A DNA stretch of 64,000 nt from Agelaius tricolor (Eukaryota > Chordata > Aves > Passeriformes > Icteridae): positions 70,597,381-70,661,380 of the forward strand of contig JALJCS010000001.1 in NCBI GenBank assembly GCA_023055355.1, in the 5' to 3' direction. Made by a program: the position numbers and the translations under genes. Under the pieces are notes generated by a model. It was not told the origin of the DNA. It did no database searches and saw only the letters and a list, made by a program, of their open reading frames with translations. Below, piece by piece: positions 22,131-35,202 of this stretch (within the stretch, counting starts at the first letter, position 1; every line of letters begins with the position of its first letter).

Positions 22131-25100
22131 TTGTGCTTTCCTTGCAAACCTTGTTCCTCTTCCACACCAAGTCACTTATGCCACTTTGCTTCTGATTCAT
22201 CATTGCTGCCTCATTTTGGAAAACTGAAATAAATGCTGGACAAACCAGGAGAACTGCAGGGCTGCCTGGATGCTGTGCTGTGGAGGCAGGTGGTTGAATT
22301 GCAGGCAGCTGGCAGTCAAGCCTGTGAGTGTGATAGAAGGAAGAGCTGAGGTGGAGGACTGGGATGGAGGGTGCCCAAGCAGCACCATACAGCCCACCAA
22401 GGGCAGGCAAAGGGATGGAAGGCAGTCCCTGTTCAGAGAGGGAACACTAGTTAGTCTGAACAGGAAAAGGGAATCTGGCAAGGACAAGTGCGCGCTTTTG
22501 TAATGGTACAGGGGACCCCTGGAAAGACCGCGAAATGAGAACAATTAATTAACAAGCTGCTGTGGCTTCAGAAAAGCCATTATAGACAAACTGGTGTAAT
22601 GAGCACATCTGATGCACAGAAGCTATTTAACCTTCAGCCCCTTGCCTTATAAAGCACCTCTGGGGCAGTGGGTAAAGCTGTTAATTATTAAGGTCAACCC
22701 TAGCAGACAGAGGTGTCCTCAAGTATGGGCTGCTGTGATACACTCAGGTAATTTCTCCATTATGTCAATAACTAATTTCCTGAATTGTTCAAGAATTGAC
22801 AGATTAGCATCCATTAACCAAGTCTTAACTCATGGCTGTGGGAGCAGTTACAGGCCACAAGGGCTGCAGAACCCATTTGTAACTCCTTGAGCACATGTAA
22901 TATATACACATAGACAGTACTGCAGCAACTTGGTGTTAGTAAAACAAATAACCAAGGTATGTAAAAAGGCTGGGCAGGCAGTGACAGGCACTGGCTTGAG
23001 CAGATGTCTCAATGTTTGTCCTCAGGTGCTCTGAGAGCAAAGGATGAAGTCACTCTGACTTTTAAAGAACCGTGTATTGAGGAACTGTAAATTAGCAGAA
23101 ACAAATAAACCAAAATATCCATTATATTCACTACCAAAAGGGCTTTTTTCTTTTTTTTTTCTGGGGAAAAAAAATCCATACAGCAAACATTTAATGGATT
23201 TGATAAGTGTGACTTTTTACATTGTTCACCCTTATGTGGCAAGACAAAACTCATTGCTTTTATTTATGCAGGCCATATGATTTTGTGTACCTAAATGGGA
23301 ACCTAGCACAGCCTATGAAGAACCTTTGGAAACTGCAATACAGGTAGGTAAGAAGTTCCTTTGATTCACAAAGTGGTTTTATTGTTTTGCCTCAAAGCCA
23401 AGAGCAAAAAAGGAGCTGACCCAAGTGGAGCTGTTGTGAAGGGACACAGGGGGCACAGTGCTGAGGCTTCCTGAGCCTGGCGTAGCGGCTGCATCCAGCT
23501 CCTGGAGGAGGACGGAATGGCCGTGTGATTGCCCCACAGCGTTACCTGTGTCTGCACTTACCTGCCTGACACTCTTCTGGCTGACTGCCTGGAGTTAAAC
23601 CTAAGGAGGCTGAGGAGAGACAGCAAAGAGAAGGAAATGAAACTATGGTGGTGATAAAGGCTGCTAATACCAACATTCCTTTAGGGGATCAGTGGGGAGC
23701 AAGGTGCTGGAATAACTGCTGCCAGCCTGCTGCCAGAAGGGTGACAAGCTGCTTTACCAAGGCCAGCAATGAACACAAAAAGATATTAAACCCTCCCCCA
23801 GCACAGATGAAAGGGCTGGAGACTGGGGGTATGGAAAGGAGGTCAGAGCAGCTTCTCAAGAAGAATCATTACTGGACTTGCAGCTACACCTGGGTGTCCC
23901 ACCAAAGCTTGGGACAATGGGCTGTGGGAGGGGATTTCAGGGGCTTGTCTATGCTGCTGAAAAGGTGGAAAAGGGGAAGTTCCAAGCACCAACACTTCCC
24001 TCAGACTTAGGCTTCTTTCCTGGTTTGTGGCAGGCTTTTGGCTGTACTGCCAGCTGTTCTGCCCCAAAGGAAGACTTTCAGCTGTCCACTGCCGGCTGTT
24101 TGGAGGGGAGGGGTTGGCAGGCAGTGTTCAAAGACAGCAGTCCTGTTTAAATGCCAACACAGGGAGTAGGGTGGGCGAGACAGGCTAGGGGTGCCAGCCC
24201 AGTCACAGGGTGGTGAACATGGCAGCAGCCCTCATTTCCTAGACTTAAGCTCCTGGGAGAAATGTCAAAGCTGGAGTGGGTAAGGACACTGCTCCCTTAC
24301 CTGGAATGATGTCTGGCTTTTTTTTTTCCCCCCAAACATCCTTTTACCAGACTTTTCCCCACAAGCCTCATCTCACTAGTATTCTTTAGGCTGCCATGGC
24401 TGCAGCATCTCTGCAGTACGTGTGTGCAAGGGGCAGGTGGCCGTGGGAGAGGCCACAGTGGGAGAGCAAGCCCAGGTGCACCACAGGCTGGAGCTGTCTG
24501 CCCACCGAAACCACCCAGGCGGCTGTGACTGAAATTTAATTTGCCTGGTGCATTCTGTGGACATTTTAATGAGCATTTCCTACAATCTACTTGGCAAAGA
24601 GGCTGGATTGGCAGCTGCCTGACTGAATGGGCTTTGCACCCAGTCTAACCTTCTCCATTCGCAGTTTCCAGTGCTGGAAAACCTCTCTGTCTCACTTTCA
24701 GAAGTTTCTATAGCAATCACAGCCATCCTAGTGAAGCACTGGAAATGGCAGCCCATTCAGATTGTAATTTTGCTGGACAGTAATTGCTCCTCTCTCCACT
24801 GGCCTCTGAAATGTTACTTTTTGGGAGGTATCAACTGCAACTGGAGGAGACTGGTCCTCTGCCTGTGTTTCCAACCAGCTTTGCTCCTCCTGCTCCCTGA
24901 GGAACTCTGTTACCTGTTTAAAGCGTGTGAACCTTGATTAGCAGGGAAGTGTTGCTGGGCACATCATACCTCAACTACAGGAAAGACCTGACATGAGTGA
25001 TGCTCTTTACAGGCCTGCAGGAGCAAACCTCCCCACCCAACACAGCATGTTGTGACCTGAACATTATCCATCACTGCATGTAGAAAAAGTTACAGAAGTG

Positions 25101-27349
25101 TGTTTGCCTTTGCTAATTGTAAAAGACCAGAGCACTCAAAGGTTTTTTCTTTGTGTTGGTGAGCTTACTTTTCCTAGTTTCCTTGACTTCAGCTTAAACA
25201 CTCAATCTTTTGTTCCATGCTTCATTTTTTCAGTGGCTGTGATTGCTCTTAATTACTGTGACACTGAAGAACCGTGTGCTGAAAATACATTAAGTAACTT
25301 CTTGCAATAAGAGAATGTGGTAGAATTATCCCACAGCTTGTGAAGAAATCAGTTAACCATTTCTTAAGCTCTTGTAATAATCTTCCTCTATACTTTTATG
25401 GCTATTGTTGCCTGCTGGAAAAATTAGCTTAAAGCTGAGTAAGGGGAATTGTGGATAAGTGTTTGCAATTTGGCTTTGGACTGACATAGTGTGGTTGCAC
25501 TCAGAGAATTTGAAGTCTTTGCTCTGGCAGCAGTACTCAAATCTGGGAATATAGGATTCACATTGGAAAAGAGTGGATTTTTATAACTATTTAAATGAAC
25601 AATTTCAGCTAGAGAGTAGATTAACAGAGCCAACTAAACCCTTCACCCTGACAAAGAACTGGCGGGAGGACTATAGAAACACATCCAAAATTTTACCAAA
25701 ATGAATGCAGAGTACTAGGTCAGTGAGAAGCATTTCTGTATTTTAATGGCTCTCTTAGAAATCAATTCAATTTAAAACAAAAGTTGTTTTACAAATATGT
25801 GGAGAATGCAGAAGGCTGGAGAGGGAGCAAGTGGCCTGCATCCTCCATCTGCTCCATCCTCCCTCTCCTCTCATGCTAGGAACTGCTACTGCAAGTCTCC
25901 CTTCTGGGCAGACATAGAGGCAAAAGCAGGCAGTGCCCTAAAAACAAGGGTCAGAAATGTCTCCCATTCTGCAGGTGCATGGGTGCACCCCCAGACCCCA
26001 CACCCTGTATTTTATGTGTGCCAGAGCTCCTGAGGCCCAAAGCCAAGCAGCAGGAAAGTCTAAGCCCAGGGGTCTTGGGGAAGCTGAGACACAAAAACCT
26101 GTGCTTCTCCATCAGAAATGAGGTTACAGAACAAGAGAATATTAAGTACCCCAGGATGAGGAGCAATCTTCATTGACAAGAAATGGACATGTTGGGGATT
26201 GCTCATCTCTGAGAGCAAATGGATCAGGGTGACACAAGAGGAGCATCCACTGGACAAACAAAGCTGCAAAGGCAGATTGGCAAAACCTGTTCTCAAAGAA
26301 TTTCAGAAGAGGCAGCAAAGCCTAGGGACCTTTTTTTGAGCAAAATTTCTACTAATTAAACCCTGACAGCTTACTGCTGCAGGATGTTTGAAAGAAAAAC
26401 AGGATCTTAAATTGATCTGGAGAAGGGTCTAACATTTCCATGAGTGGCAAGGCATGCAAACACAGTTAAGGGTACATCCTTTTCCTTCACAAATCTGTGT
26501 GAATCTGTAATGGGAGAGTAAGACATCCCATTCTGGATGCTCTTCTCAAACACTGGGTACCATAATGCTGCAAGCAAGATACTGGAGCAAGTTAGTTGCT
26601 CGACTTTCAGTATTACAATATCCCTCTTCAAGAAACAGGAAAATACAATGTTTGCAGTAAAAGGTGTAGAAATAGACCCAAAGTTTAACCTAAAAATTTT
26701 ACACCCCTGGTTTCTCAAGTCTGAACTATGAAACACTGCTTGCCATCTGCCAGCAAGACCTGCGTGTCTGCCCCTGGCTTCCATGGAGCAGTGCCATGCT
26801 CAGCAGTGCTGTGTCGCTCTCAGCGCTCAGAGGTGCTCCTTTGGGACATTTGCACTGGGGAGCTGCAGCGATCCTCAGACCCTGCCAGCCCTTCCATGTG
26901 GGGCTCTCTGCCAGCCTCCATGTCAGCCAACTGCTTCCCCCAGCAATAATCTAAGCTGTGCAGAACCTGTAACAACCAACCACAGAACGAACTGGCTGAC
27001 AGCACAAGCACATCTTGAACAGTAAGAATCTCAAATTATGAGGGTGAAAATGCACTTTAATTGTGGTTTCCAGGCAGCTATTTTGTCTCACCCTCAAGTT
27101 TTTGGAGGAAAGAGGCAAAGAGGTGGAAAAAAGGGTTCCAAACTCAAAAATTATGGCTGCTGGCAGCAGTAACTGAGGCAGACAAGTCTAAACTACTGCT
27201 GGAGAAGGACCTTTCTGACAAGCCCTGGATATTCCAAAAGCCAAACCATGTGTAGGGCAATGGCTACAGCTTGTGCAGCCAACCACATGCCCAGAAACTG
27301 GCAGTGCTGCCAGTCCAGGTTTGCCCTCTGGATACAGACATCTAAGAAA
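22131..27349. other. Intergenic DNA, no gene recognised
   Basis: Mostly average to AT-rich sequence with some moderately GC-rich stretches (23.4-24.2 kb, 26.75-27.0 kb). Open frames are short and match nothing I recognise. No RNA gene or intact mobile element is seen. Confidence 0.6.
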
Positions 27350-27795
27350 AGCAATCACACTAAGGTCATGAAGACCAAAGGGCTGGAGCACCTCTCCTAT
27401 GGAGACAGGCTGACAGAGGTGAGATTGTTCAGTCTGGAGAAGGCTCCAGGGAGACCTTACAGCACCTTCCAGTACCTAAAGGGTACTGCAAGAGACCTGG
27501 AGAGGCACTTTTTACAAGGGTATATAGTTACAGGACAAGGGGGAATGGCTTTAAACTGAAAGAGGGAGGCTTAGAGTGGCTATTAGGAATAAATTCTTTA
27601 CTGTGAGCATGGGGAGGCACTGGAATAGGTTTCCCAGAGCAGCTGTGGAGGCCCCATCCCTGGCAGTGTTCCTAGACAGGCTGGATAAGGCCTTGAGCAA
27701 CCTGGTCTAGTGGGAGGTGTTCCTGCCCATGGCAGGGGAGGTTGGGTTTAGATGATCTTGAAGGTCCATTCCAACTCCTTAATATTCTGTTATTC
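27350..27795 (+). mobile_element. CR1 LINE, 5'-truncated, plus orientation
   Basis: The element begins in the last part of the reverse-transcriptase ORF (KGLEHLSYGDRLTEV, then LFSLEKA) and continues through the 3' UTR: 'acaagggggaatggctttaa', 'aaattctttactgtgagcat', 'ggtttcccagagcagctgtg', 'agatgatcttgaaggtccat'. It ends at 'aatattctgttattct'. A standard degenerate CR1 copy. Confidence 0.93.
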
Positions 27796-28309
27796 TAACT
27801 AACAGTGGGTCTGTCTATCCAGAACACATATCTAAAATTAGCATGAGTAAGTGACAAGTTCATAACATCTGGATTTATTAATTTTTATTACAAGATAAAT
27901 TCTTCTCAAATAGCAGATGGATTTGACAGTGTTCAATTTGTAATATACTAGATTCAAAATGATGTATTTTAAAAAATATTCTCTCTATACAAGGAAAATG
28001 CCAACAGAATTTACAAAGCCACTGTATTTCAAATGTATAGGACCTGAGGTTGTTATGAATCTTATAGGAAATTCGTTATTACAAGTAAAAGAAAAAACAC
28101 ACAAATGGTTTATAGTTTTAATCGCAAATCTCAAATTTTTTTTCTTTAAATAGATTCTTAAAATAGATGCATTAATTAAACAAAATCACTATGAAGAGAT
28201 GTGGTGTTTAGTGGATGACATTAATTCTGTAACCCAAACAAGGAGACTAATCCAGTCTGAGTAGCTAAATTATTTTTTTTGCACTATTTACATACTTTAC
28301 TGAAGTATT

Positions 28310-28525
28310 TTCATCCCAGAGCCTCAGCAAGCATCTTAGAATATTAATGAGGGAAGCCTGGCAGCATGCCAGAGTTAGCAAGTGAGAAAGTAGCATCATT
28401 CCCATTTTATCAACAGGGAAACTGAGGCACCAGGTGTATTCAGACCCAGGAAACTGCAGAAAGAAAAATCCTGAACCTTAATTCTGTTAGCCACGTCATG
28501 ATGGAGAGACTGTTCTTCCTCCTTG
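28310..28525 (+). repeat. Ancient MIR-like SINE
   Basis: The core 'cccattttatcaacagggaa' followed by 'actgaggcacc' is very close to the MIR phrase 'cccattttacagatggggaaactgaggca'. The downstream text ('ttctgttagccac', 'gactgttcttcctcc') parallels the MIR-type 3' end. Divergence is high, as expected for an ancient amniote insertion. Confidence 0.65.
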
Positions 28526-29950
28526 TTATGTGGCTGGTGACCCTACTGGGCACTGTTTGAAACCTGCTCAGTTGCTTTTTTTCATGTTTAGATTGCTGCA
28601 AAATAGGTGACATCTATCCAGCTGTGTTGTCATCACAAACACCTTTACTAAAAGAAAAGACATTAATGCTTTTCCTTTTCAGATCAAAACCCAGCAACAG
28701 CAAAAATGCGTCTTCACTCCCTCCAAAGCCTTTGGAAGGCTGTCTTGTTCTACCCAAAATACTGCAATTGTTCCCTCAATCTGCACAGTAACAAATACTG
28801 AAAACCAGCAACTCTGAAAGACAGAATTGCACTATTTATTATTATTAAAAAAAAAAAGAAGTTAAATTTTGAACATTCTTTGGTCAATCAAGTATTTGAA
28901 AGAAGTTAGTTGAGAGATTCTCAGCCAGGATGTGACCTTTAGAAAACATGAAGTGTTTCACATGGTCCATAATCACCAGGATTTTACTTCCTATGACAGC
29001 AAAATACTATACCACATCAATAAAGGTCACTTGAAAAGGCCTTTAAAAGTAACTTGTCAATAGTGTTTGCTGAACGACTAAAGGAAATAAAAATTTGTTG
29101 CAGATCTGAGATGACATGAATTCACAAGTTAAGGAAAACCTAAAAAGCCAGGACTTAAACTCTGGATAGAAGCATTCAGCACAAATCCAGCAATTTTTAA
29201 GGCTATTATGGAGCATGCATAATTTAGTCACAGGCATCTCACTGTTTACATTTTGGCAAATACAACATCTTCATGTGGAATAAAGTCATGGACTGTTGCT
29301 GTCTCACAGCAGCAGGAGCAGGCCAGGCAGCAGGGGACAGGACAGCTGGGAGCACAGGTGGCCCAGCACCCTGGGGCACAACAAAGCCACTCTTGTCCAT
29401 GGTATCAGTGAGATTCTGGCCAGCACCAGTTGCCTGAAGGTGTCTGACCCCAGAAGCAGCACCTCCAACTCAGCACTGGAAAAAGGCTTTATACATGCTA
29501 CAGCACCATCAAATAAGCAAATAGGGCCTCACTTTCTTCAGGGAGGTAGATGGGCATAAATGTGCTGCTTCTGTGGTTACAGGGGCACCCTATGCCCTGG
29601 CCACATCTGGGCTGGCTGAGAAACCAGTCCAATAAATTTCTCCTTGTGGATCTGACCCAAAAGTGGCAAACCTCCCTCTGCAGCACAATCACAAATACAG
29701 CACAGCGATTTAGGCAACTTTTCTTGTTTTCAGCCTCAAAACACTCTGGAATCTTCCCCATTTCTTTTCCTTGATTATTGCTGGTACATACCAGGGACTC
29801 CCAACAGACAAATTCCTTGCTGGCCAAGGAAAGACTGCACTATGGTGTTATTTAGCAATATGTCCCAGAAGTAGTGCTGGCTCTGGAAGCTTTTGGGGGA
29901 CTTCCCTCCTGTGTTTTCACAGAGCTCACCTATATCCTTAGAGGCCTTCA

Positions 29951-29998
29951 GTGGTACATCAGTCCCACTGCATTTAGGTGGTACATCAGTCCCACTGC
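29951..29998. repeat. 27-bp period tandem duplication, two copies
   Basis: The 21-mer 'gtggtacatcagtcccactgc' (split here: gtggtacatc, agtcccactgc) occurs exactly at 29951-29971 and again at 29978-29998. It is a small local duplication. Confidence 0.9.
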
Positions 29999-30514
29999 TT
30001 TCAAAAACCTGGGGCATCTGAGTTTGGGGTGTGCATTCAGACTGCAGAAAAGCCTCAAATACCAATGGGCAAAGCAGCAGCAGTTTGAACACAAACAGGG
30101 ATCCTGTGGTTAAAGGAGCTTCGTCATCACCCACACAGACAGTGGAGAAACACCTCACTTCCCTGGCCTGAGGCAGTCTCTCTGGGAATGAAGAACCTGC
30201 CAGGACCTCCTCTCCCATGTGTCCCAGACGTGTCATCTGTGTTCTGCAAAATTGCACATTTCCCCTATACCACCTGACAGAGAAGGACATACAGGCTAAA
30301 TATATAAATAGTTCTTAAGCAAATGTAAATAAATATCCAGATGCAAAGCGCCTTAGGTTATCTACCACCATCTCCCATTTTCCTACAACACATTCTGGTT
30401 CAAGGCAGGAGGCATTTGAATGCTACTCAAAAAAACTCAAGGCTGAAGCTTCAGGAGAGTTATCAGCATAGTCCCAGGCTGATAAGTATAAAGTGCCACA
30501 TATAAATACAGAAA

Positions 30515-30615
30515 CACATACATTTAAATCATATATATTAGTTTTATCTAGATTTATATGTACATGTATAAATTAAATATACATATGTGTTTGTATATAC
30601 AGACACACATGCATG
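30515..30615. repeat. AT-rich TATA/ACAT low-complexity region
   Basis: Imperfect TATA, ACATAT and GTATAT units ending in a short ACAC run. A degenerate microsatellite. Confidence 0.7.
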
Positions 30616-32029
30616 AATGTCAATAGTCCCTCGGTTGAGAAACCTAATCCAAAACTCTGAAAGCATACAACAATTATTTGGATATTCTTAATATAAACAA
30701 TGAATTCTGATTGGAGTTTTCATAAATATGCATTAAAATTCTCCATGGTAGTCACCCTTGTGGGAATAATAATACAGTTCCATTAGTTGCAAACTATAAA
30801 TATAGGCTTTAAAAATTATTTGAAGAGCAGGTATAGCCAGAATAAGTAACTTCCAGGACAAGTAGAAGGGATCAGAACAGAAAACTAGAATTGAGCATGT
30901 GGCTCCCTAACAAAAGTAAGTGCACAGGACCTCTCCCGCCCTCCCTGCTGCCCAGAAGGCCCTTCTGGATGCCTTTTGTAATTGTGATGGGAGACAACTT
31001 GGTAAGAGACAGAAAAAAGTCATGTTGCCAAAATCCAACAAAACCTCTTATAGTTGGGGACAGTGTGTTATACATCTCCTCCCTAGGACATGAGTGCAGT
31101 CTTTTCAGTCCATCTACATGTTTTTTTCTACTCAAAGTTTCTAAATATGCTCTTAAGATTACTTTATAAAAATACACAATAAGCCAATACACACAATACC
31201 ATGTTTTGTTTCAGTTAGATTAAAATCAAGAATGACACCACTGTATCTTCAACTCTAAAATAGAGTTTCCAACTACAAACATGAGGATGGGTGATGTGTC
31301 TTGAGGTATCAGTTCTTATCCTATCTTTTCCATAAAACACATTCCTATGGTAACGTGATGAATTGCCTCAGTAGTACTGAGTACTGCTCCCCCCAGACCA
31401 GGGCAGGTGTGTCAGCAGTAGTGGAAGGCTTGGTGTAGAAGAAGCACAAGAAAATTCAGGGTAGAGATGTCACTGGTGTAGAGGCAGCATATCCAGGCTT
31501 GCAAGAACCACAAAATTTAGGAAGAATATGAACTTGCACCTACTGTTACAGCATACCCTGTCTTATCAAGGTCTCTTTTCTCATCCATTATTTAAATCTT
31601 AATCCTGTGCAGCTTCAAGTACCTTAAAGCTCCTCCTCAGGGTTCTCTCTTGGCTAAAACCATTAGCTTTCAATGAACCAGACTGAGCAACAGTCTGATT
31701 TGAAAAAAAACTCCTGGAGCCTGCATGTCAACACATCGCTAGACTGAAGAGAATAGAAAAAAAACCAAAACCAAAACACACTACAGAGGAGTTCCAGGAA
31801 TCTAGCATGGACAATATCAGGAATTTCTTAAAGAAGCATTTGATTTTTTTTTTTGTGCAAGCAGCATTATACATGACAGAAGCAGTGCATAATCACTGAA
31901 ATACCCACTTTATGTGACATCATAAAATTACTCTGCATAGCGCCCCACCCCATTAACTTTGTCTGTAGAACAATTCTCCAGAAAAATTCTAATCCCATCA
32001 AACTTCCTGAACATCAAAGGTATATTTTA

Positions 32030-33050
32030 GAGAATCATTAAGGTTGGGAAAAAACTCCAAGATCATCGAATCCAACTTTTGTCCAAACCTCACCCTATCA
32101 AATAAACCACAGCACTAAGTGCCATGTCCCGCAATTAAACACTTCCAGATATGGTGACTCCACCACCTCCCTGGGCAGCCTGTTCCAATACTAGACAACA
32201 CTTTCAGTGAAGAAATTCTTCATCATGTCCAACCTGAATCTCCCCTGGAGCAGCTTGAGGCTCTGTCCTCTCATTCTGTCATTGGTTGCCTGGGAGAAGA
32301 GTCCAAACCTCCCCTCATTATACCCTCCTTTCACGCAGTTAAGAGCGAGCAGTAAGGCCTCCCCGAGCCTCCTTTCCTCCAGGCTAAACACCCCCAGCTC
32401 CCTCAGCTGCTGCTCACAGGACTGATGCTCCAGACCCTTCACCAGCTTCATTGCCCTTCTCTGGACTCGCCCCTGCCCTCAATGTCCTTCTTGTAGTGAG
32501 GGGCCCAGCCTGGACACAGCACTCAAGCTGAGGCCTCACCAGTGCTGAGTACAGGGGAACAATCCCTGGTGCTGCTGGCCACACTGTTGCTGATACAGGC
32601 TGAGATTCCATTGGCATTCTTGGCCACCTGGGCACAGCTGGCTCATGTTCTGTTTTCCAGCACCCCCAGGTCCTTTTCTCCTGGGCAACTTTCCAGCCCC
32701 TCTGCCCCAGCCCTTAGTGCTGCCCAGGGCTGTTGTGACCCAAGGGCAGGACCTGGCACTTGTCCTATGTAGAACCTCATACAACTGGCCTCAGCCCATT
32801 GATCCAGCCTGTCCAGATCCTTTGCAGAGATTTCCTGCCCTCCTGCAGGTCAACAGTCCCACCCAACTTGGCATCATCTGTGAACTTACTGAGGGTGCAC
32901 TTTGATCCCCTTGTCCATACCATGCATAAAGATACTGAAGAGGGCTGGCCCCAATACTGAGCCCTGGGGAACACCTCTGGTGACCAGCCACCAGCTGGAG
33001 GTAATTCCATTCACCACCACTGCATGGAGCCAGACATCCAGACAGGTTTG
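32030..33050 (-). mobile_element. CR1 LINE, about 1 kb, minus orientation, inserted just downstream of the AFG1L stop
   Basis: Read on the minus strand this copy encodes the reverse-transcriptase palm region: [20 protein letters not shown] followed by SVLGPALF, then in another frame FTDDAKLGGTV (active-site FADD changed to FTDD), and later LVRPQLECCVQ and GLEHQSCEQQLRELGVFSLE. Frameshifts and missing residues show decay. The 3' UTR and terminal repeat ('agaatcattaaggttgggaa' on the plus strand) end at about 32030. It lies 250 bp past the AFG1L stop codon in the same transcriptional direction, so it may be part of the AFG1L 3' UTR. Confidence 0.93.
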
Positions 33051-33240
33051 AAGAAGAACAAATGAAGGCAGAATTTCACATGTCCACACACTGGTGGTAC
33101 AGACAAATAATTGAGACCTCATGTCTTAAACTCAAAAAACTATTGATGAAAGAAAACATGGTCCAGATGATAAAGTGCAATTATTATTCAAGTTGTGCTA
33201 AAAAACTTTCCAGTGCTTTCCTGAAGCTTTTCCAATTTTT

Positions 33241-33286
33241 CTTCTTGGTGATTTCATGCTGTAATTTTACTTCTTGGTGATTTCAT
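33241..33286. repeat. Duplicated 17-mer just after the AFG1L stop
   Basis: 'cttcttggtgatttcat' occurs at 33241-33257 and again at 33270-33286, period 29. It lies in the presumed AFG1L 3' UTR, within 60 bp of the stop codon. Confidence 0.9.
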
Positions 33287-33297
33287 TCAACTTTTAA

Positions 33298-33429
33298 TTA
33301 TGTTTTTTTGCTTCTGTCCCCATCATTCCAGTACTGTTCAGTTTGCATTTCTGTGAGCCGTGAGAGAGTACGCTGAAAGGCAAAGATTTCCTCTTCTCCT
33401 GTAAACACGGAGAGTCCTTTGGCAGAATC
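33298..33429 (-). CDS. AFG1L: AFG1L last coding exon (C-terminus and stop)
   Basis: Encodes 43 residues and TAA, opening DSAKGLSVFTGEEEIFAFQR and ending DGDRSKKT. It contains the conserved FTGEEEIFAFQRT.SRL.EMQ block near the end of the Afg1 family, and the EQYWN motif. The acceptor is GTAG|GAT and phase is 0. The C-terminal KKT is one residue longer than the human end as I recall it. An ATTAAA overlaps the stop region, which is too close to serve as the polyadenylation signal. No clear AATAAA occurs before the CR1 copy on the same strand, so the true 3' end is not resolved. Confidence 0.97.
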   Translation of the reverse strand, partial: DSAKGLSVFTGEEEIFAFQRTLSRLTEMQTEQYWNDGDRSKKT

Positions 33430-34159
33430 CTACATCAATACACAAAACCAGTACCACACACCTGTGAGACTCATGGCTGTACTGAAGTGCATCCTGTCTA
33501 ACTCCTAAGGCTCAGTGCTCTACAGGCTTTAACAAAACAAGACAGCAGTATGGCACCAAAATATTAAAACTGATCTCCAAAAATTAAAGAAAAGCACCTA
33601 TTTCAGCCAGGAAATCCCCTGAAGGAATACATAAAAAGAATAATTTCGTTTTAAAACAACACAGTAACAGGTTAACCATCTATTTTTCCTTTTTTTGACT
33701 AATTGTACACCCATTAAAAATTATTTAAAAAGTCATTAGCAATAACTGAGCTACAGGAGAAAGAAAAACAGAATAAGCAACATGCAAAGCAGTACTGTTT
33801 GTGAGGACTTTTGAGGCTGTTCTGTAGTCTAGGAACAGGTAGAACAAACTATCTTTTATTTCTGTATTTTAAATGTAGGTGCTAAACTTAAATCAGCATT
33901 TTCATAAATAACTGAACAGATACAATGATTAGCATTCAAAATTACCCTAAAACTTAAACAAAATGGTTCTACATATAGTGACATTTTCTTTGACTATGAA
34001 TAAGTAGCACAACATGTAATAATCAGAGGGACAGACACTGCAAAAAAAGCAGCATATCAATAGTTAAATGTTTCCTTATTCCCCCTCTTAAAATGCTCTG
34101 CAATTATGAGACTAAACCAAATTTTGTTACAGAAGGGAGACAATGTTAAAATCGTGTAC

Positions 34160-34273
34160 CTGGCTCAAGTCCAAATCATCCATCAACACTCTGTTGTCCT
34201 GCAGTTCAGCACTGTCCTGTTTCACCTGGAACAAGCTTTGGAGAGGGGCTGCTGCAGAACAGATAATGCGCAC
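34160..34273 (-). CDS. AFG1L: AFG1L penultimate coding exon
   Basis: Encodes 38 residues, starting VRIICSAAAPLQSLF and ending VLMDDLDLSQ. It is flanked by acceptor CTCTCAG|GTG and donor CAG|GTACAC, both phase 0. The VRIICSA block is the conserved late beta-strand of the AAA+ core in this family, following the RRFITLID segment of the previous exon. The middle (QVKQDSAELQD) differs from mammals and looks like a variable loop. Confidence 0.97.
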
Positions 34274-34675
34274 CTGAGAGGAGGAGAGAGGCAACAACAG
34301 TGTAATCCCTTGGGCTTTACAGAAATAGGGTAAAATGTACCATCTATGCACTGCAAATTTCACGTTAAATTGGCAGTGTTTTTTCCCCAATGATTTTTCT
34401 TTCTCTTATTAGCACTGTTGTTACAGATTTACCTGACTTAGATGAACTATTAACCTTACAGGATCTTTTTTCTCAATAACAACTGATGTAACTTTTACTC
34501 ACAGAACAGAACTGTGCTTTCAAATACCCAGAATATCTGCTACACAGGCAGTGAGTTCACCACAAAGTTTACTTTCTAAAATGAGAGCTGTACAGTAAGC
34601 AATGCTTACTTTTCATCCATAGTGAGACTCCTCTCAGTGGGTAGATACACTGCGCTATTTAAAAGAATACTTAAA

Positions 34676-34718
34676 TTCCAAATTTCCAATTTCCAAATTT
34701 CCAATTCCAAAATTACAA
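34676..34718. repeat. AATTTCC-type short tandem repeat
   Basis: Repeated TTCCAAA/TTTCCAA units in an AFG1L intron, imperfect with period about 7-8 bp. Confidence 0.75.
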
Positions 34719-35147
34719 GTTTCAGAAGACTGAGTGAAGCCTTTCCTGCCTCCATCTGTGCTACTCCAGTAAGTTATTTGCTAGTAAAAATAATGATGCT
34801 GTTTTCATGTCTGCTGGGAAGAGCTACAACATGCAGTGTGAGATGGGGCTGCAATGAAGACAGACTGAAATAATACTATAGAAGGAGACTCTTGTTGAGA
34901 GCATGCAAGCAAGATGTTTGTGTTGTGGACAGGCATCCACAGATATACTTAGGTATTGTTCCCAACTACTTTTGATGGGAGTTTAACCTTGTGTTTTTCC
35001 TATGGAGGAAATAATAGAAAGTGACTGCTTGCAATTCTTAATGACAGCCCAAACACAGAGCAGACCATCCCCCTATTTCTAACCCATTCGTTTAATATTA
35101 GCATATTGCCTTAGCAAATGTCCACTTCCCAACCATAAAGAATAAAG

Positions 35148-35202
35148 AATCTGGCTAATTTGAATGACACTGATTTGAATCTGGCTGATTTGAATGAGAC
35201 TA
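35148..35202. repeat. 30-bp period tandem duplication, two copies
   Basis: 'aatctggctaatttgaatga' at 35148 recurs with one change ('aatctggctgatttgaatga') at 35178. A small intronic duplication. Confidence 0.85.

Larger units (their letters stand above)
27796..32029. other. Intergenic DNA downstream of AFG1L
   Basis: AT-rich sequence containing a MIR-like SINE (28310-28525), a 27-bp tandem duplication (29951-29998) and an AT-rich ACAT/TATA low-complexity zone (30515-30615). No gene was recognised. The AFG1L polyadenylation site may lie at the right end of this stretch or within the CR1 that follows. Confidence 0.6.

Noticed and set aside
28501..28560. Short plus-strand hydrophobic ORF resembling a signal peptide
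   Set aside because: Twenty codons inside the tail of a MIR-like SINE. Hydrophobic short ORFs of this kind are common by chance.
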